From assembly GCA_029718625.1 (NCBI GenBank), contig CM056376.1, positions 112,014,112 through 112,078,111 on the forward strand: a stretch of DNA of 64,000 nucleotides. The letters run 5' to 3'. Source of the DNA: Synaphobranchus kaupii (Eukaryota; Chordata; Actinopteri; Anguilliformes; Synaphobranchidae). The translations under genes were made by a program, and so were the position numbers. Positions 23,401 through 34,149 of this stretch are shown in pieces. Each line of letters begins with the position of its first letter. Position 1 is the stretch's first letter. The notes beneath the pieces were generated by a model. It had not been told where the DNA came from, searched no databases, and saw nothing but the letters and a program-made list of their open reading frames with translations.

Positions 23401-23608
23401 CATTACATTACATTACAGGCATTTAGCAGACGCTCTTATCCAGAGCGACTTACACAGCATTTGCATAGTATCCATTTCTACAGCTGGATATACTGAAGCA
23501 AAGCAGGTGAAGTACCTTGCTCAAGGGGACAACGGCAGTGTCCTACCTGGGAATCGAACCTGCAACCTTTCGGTTACAAGCCCAGTTCCTTAACCATTAT
23601 ACTCCCAT
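23401..23608 (-). mobile_element. tRNA-derived SINE with UnaL2-type tail, copy 2
   Basis: Reverse orientation. The tail is (TGTAA)n on the minus strand, with cgctctggataagagcg (perfect stem, GGATA loop) beside it. The B box is ggttgcaggttcgattccc and the head is gtataatggttaaggaactg. This is the best-preserved copy in the window. Confidence 0.9.
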
Positions 23609-24009
23609 ATGGAAAACTTTTAGTAAAATCACATATGATTCTTATTTCTTGTATCTGAATCATGTAGGTTAAATATATGTTATCCAACACACATATACAA
23701 TACTTATAAAATTCAAGTATGGTCAGACTTATAGGAGCTACACAGTTTTGAGACTTATGAGTTACAAAATGTAGGAACATAAGAAAACTATGTTTAGACA
23801 TATATGTTGAACATACCAGTGAAAAGTAGGTTGTAAAAAGTAGGGATATAAGAAAAATGTTCACAATCAAGCAAAAAATCATAAGTTACTCAAACATTAA
23901 GACAAACAGACAAATGAATCAATAATGATATCGATTAGTGTATTCATACATAATAAAACACATGAAAACATAAATAAATTCATGACTTGTTAATCATTAC
24001 TTTAATATT
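23609..24009. other. No gene seen
   Basis: AT-rich, short ORFs only. Confidence 0.45.
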
Positions 24010-24965
24010 CAGGGTCATTCCATGTCATTTCACCCAAAAAAAGTGGATTCGATACAACAATATGAATGAAAATACCCTCAAACTAAAGCTGACAGCCTGC
24101 ACTTCAACCTCATTGTCATTTCCTTCTCCTTTCAAACTCAAAATGCTAGAGCACAGAACCAAAATAACAACAAATGTGTCACTGTCCAATTAAATTATGG
24201 TGTTCACTGTAGTTCTGAAATGTTTCCTGTAGTTAGAAACAGATACGATGAGGATTCATGTAACATTATTTTCTAGAAAATATAATTTTATTTGTGAGAA
24301 ATCAAGCTAAAATGAGGCCACCCCAAGTTTAACATTTTATTTTGGTATAGGGTCACATAATATCCAGTAAATTGCAGCTACCCCAACCATCCCTGTTTGC
24401 ACCAAAACTGCCCTGGGTGAAATCAATTAGTATGATTTATCTGAGATCAAAATATATTTCCAAAAAACAATGTAACATGAATGCTTATCTTAACAGTTTC
24501 TAACTACAGGAAACATTTCAGAACAATCTGAGATATTGGTTGTCATAGGGTGTGAAATAACATGGACTGATCCTTCATTTACTTTTTTTCACAGCCAGAG
24601 GTACAATTAAACTAAACAAATTAATAATTTTTATACAAAGATGGTTATAAGCAGCACAAAGATGAACAGTTTTCATCGCTTCTCTTGTTTTTAGAAAATT
24701 ACATTGTTTTCATATAAAGTTCATAAAAATAATAAATTCTTGTAGTGCATAGAAAGATTTTTATATTTTTTATACCATATTTTCATAACTTTACATAAAT
24801 GATCCATAATTAATTTACAAATATCTTTCCAAAGCTGGTAAGAATATACACAATACTAGAATAAATGGACTAATGTGTCTGATGTTCTCTACAAAAACAA
24901 ATCTACAGGTGAGCACCGTAATTCATTGGACAGTGACACATTTTTTGTTATTTTGGTTCTGTATA
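24010..24965. repeat. Rearranged inverted-repeat cluster
   Basis: Three inverted pairs are visible: gggtcattccatgtcatttc at 24012 against the complement near 24550-24575; gaaatgtttcctgtagttag at 24216 against its complement at about 24495; and cagaaccaaaataacaac plus following text at 24145-24195 against its complement at 24905-24962. The pairs are not simply nested, so a foldback element was rearranged or interrupted. Confidence 0.65.
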
Positions 24966-24984
24966 TCTTCTCCTGACTTATTTT

Positions 24985-25625
24985 TCCATAGAGTTCAGTG
25001 ACTTCCTGATGTCCTGTGACCCAACAACATCAAAAGGACTCTTGATATCTTATTTTCTGGTACGCTTACAAGCGATACTATAACGTATCTGCATTTGAAT
25101 GGATCTCTATGGGAATTGGGGGTGGGACTAGATTAACTGTAAATTACACTGGAACAGTTTTGGAAACACATGGTTGGCTAATTGGCTTCTAAGTCATCAA
25201 GGGTCTGACGTAATAAACAAGCCTAAATCATCACTCTGCTGCCAGAAATACAGTACATATGGATGGATAACTTGAAGGGTTTCTTCTCCTGACTATTTTT
25301 CCATAGAGTGCAATAGGAAAATTTGTCAGGAGAAACAACCCTTAAAGTGATCCATCTATATCTACTGCATATCTGGCAGCAGAGTGATGGTTTGAGGCTT
25401 GTTTGATACCTCAGACCCTTGATGACTTACAGCCATTTTACCAATCATGTATTCCATACTGCTTCAGCATAATTTACTGCTAAATCTACTCCCACCCCCC
25501 CAATTCCCATAGAGATCCATTCAAATGCAGAGACGTTTTAGTATTGCGTGTAAGAGTACCAGAACATAACATATCAAGAGTCTTTTGATGTTGTTGGGTC
25601 ACAGACATCAGGAAGTCATGGCATG
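24985..25625. repeat. 640-bp palindromic repeat
   Basis: The two halves are inverted copies around a centre near 25310 (ctcctgactatttttccata pairs with text ending tgtcaggag). The outer ends read cttcctgatgtcctgtgacc on the left and its near-complement on the right. A second copy of the right half lies at 49447-49820. Confidence 0.8.
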
Positions 25626-25659
25626 CAAAGGATATGCGACCAAATATTAAAAATGGTTA

Positions 25660-25892
25660 AGGCACAGTCAACTTAGTGGTATTGTAAGCTTCTGACCGAC
25701 TGGCATTGTGATATAGTGAATTAAAAGTGAAATAATCTGTCTGTAAACAATTGTTGGAAAAATGACTGTGTGTCCATATACAAAGTAGATGTCCTAACCT
25801 GACTTGCCAACACTATAGTTTGCTAACATGAATCTGTGGAGTGGTTAAAAATTAGTTTTAATGACTTAAACCTAAGTGTATGTAAACTTGCC
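25660..25892. mobile_element. Solo Sleeping Beauty-type Tc1 terminal repeat
   Basis: Contains the inner repeat in inverted orientation (tgatatagtgaattaaaagt, then aacaattgttggaaaaat) and an outer end cctaagtgtatgtaaacttg. No transposase is present. Confidence 0.8.
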
Positions 25893-27032
25893 ATGGGTGT
25901 TAAGTTATAAATGTTAGGTTTAATTGTACATGTGGCCATGCTTAAATATATAGTTTAAACAAGTGAAAACCAGCAAATGCTTTTGTTGCTGGCCATGGTT
26001 GTAAGCTATAGCATACATGCTAGGTCAATGGAACATGTAGCCATACCCACAAATATTTGAAAAGAAAATGTCACAACTAGCATAGCTTTTGTATTGTTAT
26101 TGCCCATACTTGTAAGAAAATAAATGCTGTATCAGACTATCTTTGTTCATAATTGTATGTAATGCAGTGTTAATTCAGTTAATTAAGAATTGCATTTTGA
26201 TTTGGAGAAATGTAAAATATTTACCTTAAAACATGCAAGAACGGCATAGCAAACATTCAACTTCATAATTGAAACGCACTCATACAGTATAAAAAATTCC
26301 TTAAGAAAATATAAGAATAATGTAGAAACCAAGAATTGCATAGCACACATTCCAAGTTTCATATTTCAAACAGTATAAAATTTATCTGAAGAAAATATGA
26401 GAATAATGTAGACTGAGTAGAAAAATCATATATGGCCCTCTTCAGAATAATATATGAATTTACCTTAAAATACATATTTACTGTATATGAACCAGGCAAG
26501 ATTCATAGTAAAACATGCAAAATCCATATGCTGTAACATATAGTTTTCAATATAATGCTTATATAAGACTATACACAATGTAGACTAATTCATATATACA
26601 CATGAATATCCCCTACAAAATTCATGTGTGATTTTAGTATTAAAGTGCCCATAATCATACAAGAAAACACACTGGACATGTTAAATACAATATAGAAAAA
26701 ACATAGGAAACACTGATGCTGTTATGCCAGAATTGTATAAGGAAGGCATGACAATTTAACATGTTGCCCATATAAGAATCGCACTGTATTTTTTCATATG
26801 GGCTACACTGCCGCCCTATAGTACAATAGACAAAACACACAAAATATAAAGGTGAAAAACAATGTTTTGTGGATTGTGGTTGACTGGACAAGCAGGGCCA
26901 TGGATAAAGGAAAAGGGGTTGGTTTCTGAAACTTATTGCAGGAATATGCAAGTATGTCCCCCAGGCCCATAGTGATGTTGGTTTTCATTCTTCCCCCTAA
27001 TCAGGGACTGATTTAGACCTGGGACACCCGCT
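25893..27032. other. AT-rich sequence, nothing assigned
   Basis: A tract of very low GC with local self-similarity (aagaaaatatgagaataatg-type phrases recur near 26310 and 26395). No coding signal. Confidence 0.45.
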
Positions 27033-27302
27033 GGGGTTATTTCATGAAGCTGGGTACGAATATCCAGGCTTACTAAAATAAGCCTGGCTTCAATTAGCCA
27101 GGTTAGATAGCATGGATAAATTCAGTTTCACAAAGCTAGATTGCAGCTCAAGAGTTGAAGCTAATTCAAGCCTGATTGAAAGCCAGGTTTGGGGAATTAA
27201 GTAACATGCACGTTCATCGACTATTTAAACAGCCCGAGTAAGTGAATGTCAATTTAAGCATTCGATCAGAGTAAATTGGAAAAATAACATACCGTGTCGT
27301 TT

Positions 27303-27436
27303 ACAGCTGGGGAGCAGGAATTCACGATGCAGTTTTATGAAGATTACAAGTCAGTAATTACAAAAAAGGCAATGCCACAGTAATTAATAAAGTGAGAGAC
27401 GCAGCCTGGGAATCGATTGCCGAGCGCATACATTAG
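27303..27436 (+). pseudogene. Harbinger MYB/SANT-like protein fragment
   Basis: One frame reads EQEFTMQFYEDYKSVITKK. After a one-base slip in an A run near 27365, the next frame reads KGNATVINKVRDAAWESIAE RIH and a stop. The spacing of aromatic residues and the AAWESIA helix fit the DNA-binding partner protein of Harbinger transposons. Only the first domain is left. Confidence 0.65.
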
Positions 27437-27549
27437 TCCTATTGTGCATCTATATTTCATCTCCTCAATTAAAAAAAAGTATTTTTTTTATTTTTTTTTA
27501 TTGTGTATGTAGGAGCAATCACAGTGGGACTAAAAGGACTGGAATACAA

Positions 27550-28198
27550 ATCAAAATGTTGGTGAAGAGGCAATCCTGTTTGTCTCTCTCGTGGTGCAGG
27601 CTGGGCGTGTTTTCCCTCTTTGTTGTACTAATTCCCTCTCGCATTTTCTCTGCCTATCACATTCCTTTCCCCCGCTTGCATTCCTCACGCTCTCTTCTCT
27701 ATTAATCACTCTCGCATACATTCTCTCACGCTGCATGCATGCATTAACTCATTAACTCTCCTATATATTCTCCCCGGTCTTCGTTGTCTTGTGCCAGTTC
27801 GTTGAGTTTTGTTGTTGGAAAACTTGTGTCTTGTCTGGTCTCGTATCTAGTCATAGTCATGTTTTGTCTTGCTTAAATCGCTATCTAAGTCTTGCTTCGC
27901 CTAGGCAACTAACGCCTCATAGTTTTGTTCATCTCTTGCTGAAACTAATGTCTTGTTTTGCTCTGCTTGTCTGCCTGCCTGCAGCCTCATCCTAGCTCCA
28001 GGCCACGCATCCCTGTCTCCCGCTGCCTGCTCCTCACTCCCGTTCTGGCCCTGTTCGTGTCATCCCAGGATCCAGCCCCTTCCCTAACTCTCCCTATACT
28101 TCTGGAGTTTAGTACGAAGTAATAAATTATTTGGATTATTGGATTTCTGTCTCTGAGTCATGCATTTGAGTCCAGTCCCTTCTCGGATCCTTAACAAA
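27550..28198 (+). mobile_element. Possible solo LTR or LTR-like segment
   Basis: The pyrimidine-rich text with repeated gtcttg and a 3' part (ttggattattggatttctgt, then ctgagtcatgcatttgagtc) resembles the ends of fish LTR retrotransposons. It could run from a TG near 27557 to an ACA near 28197. I could not confirm matching flanking duplications. Confidence 0.25.
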
Positions 28199-28239
28199 CA
28201 GTGCAAAAAGTTATAGGCCTTCTGCAAGTATAGGCTAAA

Positions 28240-28500
28240 GGTTAGTGCGTAGGCTATTTGGTTATGCTGACAATGCATGTATGAAACCCATTTGGCTACC
28301 CATTGATGCTGTGGAATTATAAAATAACCTATTAAATCGAGTATACCAGCAATTCTGTAAAAATCTTCTTTGATGTGCAATTTGTTGTAAATGTTATAAA
28401 GACATTTAGGAGTTTTTTCAGGACAAGGCACACTTTACGCACAGCATGGCACAAAGTGGCTTTGCTGAGGCTCTTGGCATCCCCAACGGTGTACAAAAAA
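28240..28500 (-). pseudogene. Harbinger transposase remnant
   Basis: On the minus strand VYTVGDAKSLSKATLCHAVR then KVCLVLKKLLNVFITF matches the conserved region before the first catalytic Asp of Harbinger nucleases. In another frame EDFYRIAGILDLIGY matches the FxxIAGFP..IGxID block, with the catalytic Asp lost. Frameshifts and stops make it inactive. Confidence 0.75.
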
Positions 28501-29208
28501 AACGTAACTTAATGCACAAGGTTTTTATTACACTACTGGACCGAATGCAGTGTATTTCATTTGCGACATCGGCCTCTGGCAAATTGCAAATGAAGATTAT
28601 TCACTCCCTGGAAAATCTGTAGCGTTGATAGAGATGCTCGTCGGGATAGCTGCCTGGATCCGCTCTATCTCGGAAGTCCCATCCCCGCTCGAAACGCTCT
28701 CCTTACTATCTGTGTCCCCTCATTGAACGGCAGGCACGTGCACAGATAGGGCCCAAGAGGGGCTTGAACACCTGCCCTTTTGCCCTCAGAGTAAAAAAGT
28801 GCCCTTTTTTAGGCTGGTGTTAATTGTATTTTATTTTTTCTTTATTTGTTATTGAAATTCTATGAAATATAAAAAGGGAAATGTATAGTAGTATCCACGA
28901 AAAAATACACCTTATCAATTTAAAAAGTACCCCCCCCCCCCCTTCCAAATGGTTTTGTCTCAAGCAATCAATCAACGTCGCATCTTCCAACATTCCGAAT
29001 ACAACTTGTCATGAAAAGCACCGCATCCCCTGCCCCAGTTCGGTTACGGTGAATAATATCACTCAGGTAGGCACTGTTTTAATTATGAAACCACGATTAA
29101 ACAAGACTTACTTACTTTTTATGTTATGTATCCGTTAAAAAACTATGAAGTAGGTCAGTAGGACTTGCCACCTTCACGCTGTAGTTTCGTCATTACTAGC
29201 CTCGGTAC

Positions 29209-29570
29209 AGGGCGGCACGGTGGTGCAGTGGTTAGCACTGTTGCCTCACAGCAAGAAGGTACCGAGTTCGAATCCCGGCCGAGGGCCTTTCTGTGTGGAG
29301 TTTGCATGTTCTCCCCGTGTCCGCGTGGGTTTCCTCCGGGTACTCCGGTTTCCTCCCACAGTCCAAAGACATGCAGGTTAGGCTAATTGGAGACTCAAAA
29401 TTGCCCATAGGTATGAGTGTGTGAGTGAATGGTGTGTGTGCCCTGTGATGGATTGGCGGCCTGTCCAGGGTGTATTCCTGCCTCTCGCCCGATGCATGCT
29501 GGGATAGGCTCCAGCACCCCCTGTGACCCTGACCAGGAATAAGCGGGTTAATGGATAATGGATGGATGGA
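29209..29570 (+). mobile_element. Fish tRNA-derived SINE with 12-bp duplication
   Basis: TAGCCTCGGTAC flanks it on both sides (29197-29208 and 29571-29582). The head has the A box tggtgcagtggttagcact and the B box gagttcgaatccc. The body (ttctccccgtgtccgcgtgg, cctcccacagtccaaagaca) is a very widespread fish SINE type. The tail is a short (ATGG)n run. The duplication is perfect, so insertion is relatively recent. Confidence 0.9.
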
Positions 29571-30039
29571 TAGCCTCGGTACCTACTCGTGAGCAAGCAA
29601 GCTCGTCTAATTATCATTAAAACAACGTTATCTCCGTCATGCACGACAACTTACAAATATGCAATTAATTTCTGAAGCAGGTAGGTATGTTTTGCGTAGT
29701 TTTGGTAGTTTAGTGATTAGCCACCCCCTTTATAGCCAGTTTTCTAAAAACGTGATGTTAAGTGTATTATTGTTTGGGCATGCCGCAGTGTGTTTTCCCT
29801 GTTAAAATAAAAGTTTCAATCAATCAATCAATCAATCAATTTTGATTGGGAAATAAGAAGCAGCGTAAACACTGCTAGAAGAGGCAAATACACCTGTCTC
29901 CAAAACTTGTGTTTTTAGCTATTTTATAATTAAGAATGTAGGCATATAACTCACTGTTCTATGTTCATTACTAGGGATAACTCCTACGTTGTGAGAAGTT
30001 GTGCTTTGTCAGATCTGCTTTGTAGTACTTATTGTACGT

Positions 30040-30086
30040 CGCTTTGGATAAAAGCGTCTGCCAAATAATTGTAATGTAATGTAATG
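30040..30086 (+). mobile_element. UnaL2-type LINE/SINE 3' tail fragment
   Basis: cgctttggataaaagcg forms a perfect stem with a GGATA loop, followed by TGTAA repeats. The upstream sequence lacks the tRNA-like head, so this may be a 5'-truncated LINE or SINE. Confidence 0.8.
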
Positions 30087-31618
30087 AAAGGCAAAATACT
30101 TCTCACCTCCCTGACCCTGGATCAGTTTTTCAGCCATATGCATAGATGTCACAAATATATAAGTGTGCGTGCGTGCGCGTGTGTATGTGTTTTTGAATAT
30201 AATGTAATACTGTGGTTTCTTTTCTTCTCAGTGTGATGCTCAAAAACTTGTTACTAAAATCAAATTGTAGTTCAGTAGTTGTACTGTATGTCTCATTTAT
30301 AAAATATATGCAGTGTAACAAAATGATACAGAACATGAAAACAGAAGGAAGTTTTGAAACCCCAAATTCAGGGGGCTTATGTATCAAGCATGTCAGAGTA
30401 GGACTGCTGATCTAGAATCTTATCAGAACGGTAAAACAGGTCCCAGGTCAGCACAACTCTATGCTGACATTTTGGTCCAGGTCTAGGCTTTTAATTTGTG
30501 TTTGGGATAAACATGTCAGTCATTCATTTTGATCATCTGCTCTGCTGGTTGCAGACAGTGCAATGCACAGAAAGGAAAGGCTTAAGAAAAAGAAAGAGTG
30601 GGAGCTACAGCAGGCAGACCAGAGTAGCAGCTCCCTCCTTTCATAGGCCAGCTAGTAGCAGTAGGGCGGATGAAAGCACAGGAAAAGATTATTCTGATTT
30701 GGAGAGAGATATATTGTCACCTGATAAAGAGCCCTGTGACTAAATTGGTCAAAACAACTGAACACATGACTGACTTCATTACTTACACTGACTGACTTGC
30801 ATTACTGCATCAAATCTGTGGTTTCTTCATGGAATAATGTGTTTCAGTAGAATTTAAACCGGTCCCATGTTATGAACATAGTGTGTGATTATGGATGGCG
30901 GCGGTGTGGCAATATCAGGGTGGGAATAGTGCGTGTTGGTGGAGTAAGTGCCCTTTTTTTTTGCTTGAGCCCCTGCCCCCCAAAATTTCTGTGCACAGCC
31001 CTGTTGAACGGACATGCCATGATGGAAACAGAACCAGTGAAGACACGTTTCTTTTTATACGCTACGTATTCCGGTCCAATATTTCAATTAACGACCATCT
31101 ATGTTGCGAATATCTATGTCGTCGACTCGTAGGTACATGGACCCCTATGCCTAGTTTACGGCTCTAAAATATTACAGAAAGGCTTTTTTGAGATATCCTA
31201 CCAAAAAACAGTCAAAACATTTTTGAAACGTTTTAAAACAGAATTTTAAATGGTTTAATAATATTATGACATAAAATGAATTATTTTACAACATAACCTG
31301 CAAATAAAAACAAAGTCAAAAGCTTGAATTGCAAATAATATGACAACATAAAATGGAATTAGGCTACTTGAAACATGGTGCTTCTAAGCCAGTGGTCCGT
31401 CTGAGTCAGTGTCACTGTAACAGCGGCTCCAAGTCAAGCTTGAACCACGTTAGCCTGCTCCCGACCAGGTTAGCCCCAAGGCATATGTTGCCTTAGCGAC
31501 ATAACTGGCATCTAGTCAAGCTTGCTTTGTGAAACAGAGTTATCCGCGAACCTATCCAGACTTACTGAAATAGGTTTACAGCAGGTTTACAGCTTAATCG
31601 CGCTTTGTGAAATACCCC

Positions 31619-31889
31619 CACCCCCCCAGGGTGAGTGGGAACTCTGGCTAATCAGTGACATGAATCAATTAACTACTAATTATGAATTAACTAATTAATC
31701 AGGTAGAAATGAAAAACGAAAGTATTGCTGGCCTGGGGAGGGCAGATTTAAGTCTACCTGTTACTCACTACGATGGGGGCCGAATCAGCACCCTTCCATA
31801 CTATTGGGTAGGCTTGTTGAGTAGACAGGATGAGAAAGTAGTTAAGTAGGTGAAATTTTCTTTCTCTAAATGTAGTATACTTAAAAGCC
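31619..31889. other. No gene seen
   Basis: Spacer between the Harbinger element and a foldback. Nothing supported. Confidence 0.4.
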
Positions 31890-32165
31890 CCTGGATGATT
31901 CCCTGGCTGAGTATATTCGGGAGCATACTTTTCAAGAAATACGCAAACATTTTTGTCGCATAAATATGAAGCGCAGCTTCGTTTTAAAACATGAGGCCAT
32001 GTCACGTGTTGTTTTTGTTGTTACTGAAGAAAAACATCAGCGAAGCCTGCCTCATTTTAAAACGAAGCTGCGCGTGTTATTTATGTGACCAAAATGTTTG
32101 TGTACTCCTTGAAAAAGTATGCTCTCGAATATACTCAGCTGACCCAGAGATTTCTGCACTGAGGG
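31890..32165. repeat. Foldback repeat, arms about 90 bp
   Basis: The left arm ctgagtatattcgggagcat and cgcagcttcgttttaaaa pairs with ttttaaaacgaagctgcgcg and atgctctcgaatatactcag on the right. Probably a MITE. No coding content. Confidence 0.75.
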
Positions 32166-32759
32166 GCTAGTAAAAACCTACTTTTATGACCATCATGACC
32201 ACATGTAAATTATCATCTCTATAAACCACATTGACTCACAGGTGCGCGGGATGAAAATAAAACTGCTACGTGCGCCAAACCCCCACCGCACCCACAACCC
32301 CGAACCCTTGCCTCACCCGCAGCTCGCCTGACTGCTGACTCTGCCTCCTCAGAAAATCAAGCAAAAATGCTGTGATCTGTTTTAAATTGATCCATGGGGT
32401 CGACAAAAACGCTGCATAGGGCGCTTCTGGACAGATATAAATACACCAGCTGTAATGGTATCGTTATTCAAGTGCGATTAAGCCATTTGCGAGAACATTC
32501 CTGACCACGGTGGGGGGTGGGGAGACATGGCAAAACCAGCAAGTGCTTGATGTGAGCTTGAATTGGGGGGGGGGGGTGTTGGTGTTTATAAAATTAATAA
32601 TTTGATAGATTTCGGAGATTGGGTGTTTAGAAATCCAACAAATGAATGAAAAGGAAAACTGCAACAATGTTGACTTTATTTTATTCTGTGGAAAGTAAAT
32701 AATTTTCTGCGTGTAACATTTTAAATGTGAGTGCTTTGTTCTGACGGGCTGTCTGAACT
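32166..32759. other. No gene seen
   Basis: Includes a G-rich run near 32565-32577. No ORF or repeat that I can name. Confidence 0.4.
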
Positions 32760-33270
32760 TCCTATTAAACGCTTCGGAGCGGTAGGTCCTCTGACACCGA
32801 CCAGATAGCTCATTACGGGCCTATCAATCAACCGCTTGACTTGTTTTTAATTTACGCTGGGGAGCGGAGAACCACGGCGGCCAGCGGTAAAAGTGCTCAG
32901 GCAGTGCACCGAGCGCGAGACTGACTGCGAGACGTCAAACACGTCAGAGTGCACGCCGATGCATAATGCAGCGAGCGAAAGCAATTCAACTCCAAAAACA
33001 CTTTCGCCGCTAAAACCAACTCCGTCTGGGCTTTTCAGGGGCAGACGGCTTTCCATTAACGTGTGAGTTATGGCGCGCGGTTGTCCCTCGCGACTTTGCT
33101 CGCGCACTGTTACCCAGTTCGAAAATGTTAAGTGAAAACTGGCATGCATCCTCCATTTGACCAAACAAAATTCCCCAAATTTAATTTCCAGAATACTCAT
33201 TTGGAGCCTCGCCAGGGAACGCTATTCGCATGCACCAACCCGGCGACCCATGAGTTCGTTTTGGGATGGT
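32760..33270. promoter_or_regulatory. CpG-rich stretch upstream of slc24a2
   Basis: CpG dinucleotides are far denser here than in the flanks (for example cgagcgcgagactgactgcg and tggcgcgcggttgtccctcg). The 117-codon minus-strand ORF (32847-33200) has no recognised similarity and may simply reflect high GC. It could be an unmethylated regulatory island about 3 kb upstream of the probable slc24a2 first exon. Confidence 0.4.
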
Positions 33271-33510
33271 GGGTGACGTCGAGTTGCCCCCCCCCCTTTC
33301 CGTAATCTTTATAAAAACCTTTTTTTAAATATAACCATGGATGCCTTTCAGTCTGGATGGGGGTGGGGTTCCCTGGATCAGAAAAGGTTGAAAAATCCCT
33401 GCCTTAACATTTCAACGACAAGCTTGTGACTGAGACCAAGTCTGTGAATCACACTGCCGTCACCCGAAAAACGAATCAGGACGTTTTCTCTCAACGACCA
33501 GCGCCAGGGT

Positions 33511-33606
33511 CCAAACAGTATAGGGCCAAAGGTCTCCAAACAGTACAGGACCAGTGGTCCCCAAACAGTACAGGGCCAGGGGTCTCCAAACAGTACAGGA
33601 CCAGCG
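33511..33606. repeat. 24-bp tandem repeat, four copies
   Basis: Units of ccaaacagtacaggaccag plus about five variable bases repeat four times without a gap. Confidence 0.9.
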
Positions 33607-34103
33607 AGGACCAAAGCTTTCTGAGCCTGCACCCCAGTTAATGAGTGATAGGCTTTCTCTGACCCATCTCAGCCACTTACCCTAGATATTGCAGTTATTG
33701 TAAGTTAATGCCATGTTACTCCTGACTCATGTAAATGCAATTTAGAAGATTATAATGTACAGTTATATATGTATGCTGCAACACCACCTGAACCCTTCTT
33801 AGAACCAGCCAGTGGGTCCTGCCCCAAAGTTTACCAGAAATAGCGGAAGTGGTGGGAGGGGTTGGTTACATATTTTTCCATTCAAAAACATTGCCCAACC
33901 TACTTTCTTTTCCAATTTTGCCTTCTCTTATTATTGCCATAATCAGGTTAAGATTGGAGTATTAGTGTGCATGTAAACATATCCACTGTCACTGAAATGT
34001 GAGTTGTTTTTTTTTTTGGAGCTAGGGCATGTAGGCATGTGATTGGCCCTCAGTGTGTGAGGTGCCACTGACATCTGATGCATGAGAGTCAAAAATGAAA
34101 GAA

Positions 34104-34149
<46 letters not shown>

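Larger units (their letters stand above)
28731..31003. mobile_element. hAT-type element, 2.27 kb, with exact 8-bp duplication
   Basis: TTGAACGG flanks it at 28723-28730 and 31004-31011. The ends are caggcacgtgcacag and, inverted, cagggctgtgcacag. An 8-bp duplication with CA..TG-type ends is the hAT hallmark. No convincing transposase remains; a basic stretch near 30570-30740 may be a leftover. It holds a SINE (29209-29570) and a LINE/SINE tail (30040-30086). Confidence 0.85.
27033..31618. mobile_element. Decayed PIF/Harbinger DNA transposon with nested insertions
   Basis: The ends are similar inverted repeats (ggggttatttcatgaagct on the left; gctttgtgaaataccccc on the right). Inside are a MYB/SANT-like remnant on the plus strand (27303-27436) and a DDE transposase remnant on the minus strand (28240-28500), the two proteins expected of Harbinger. 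A hAT element occupies 28731-31003. The target duplication is not clear. Confidence 0.7.
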
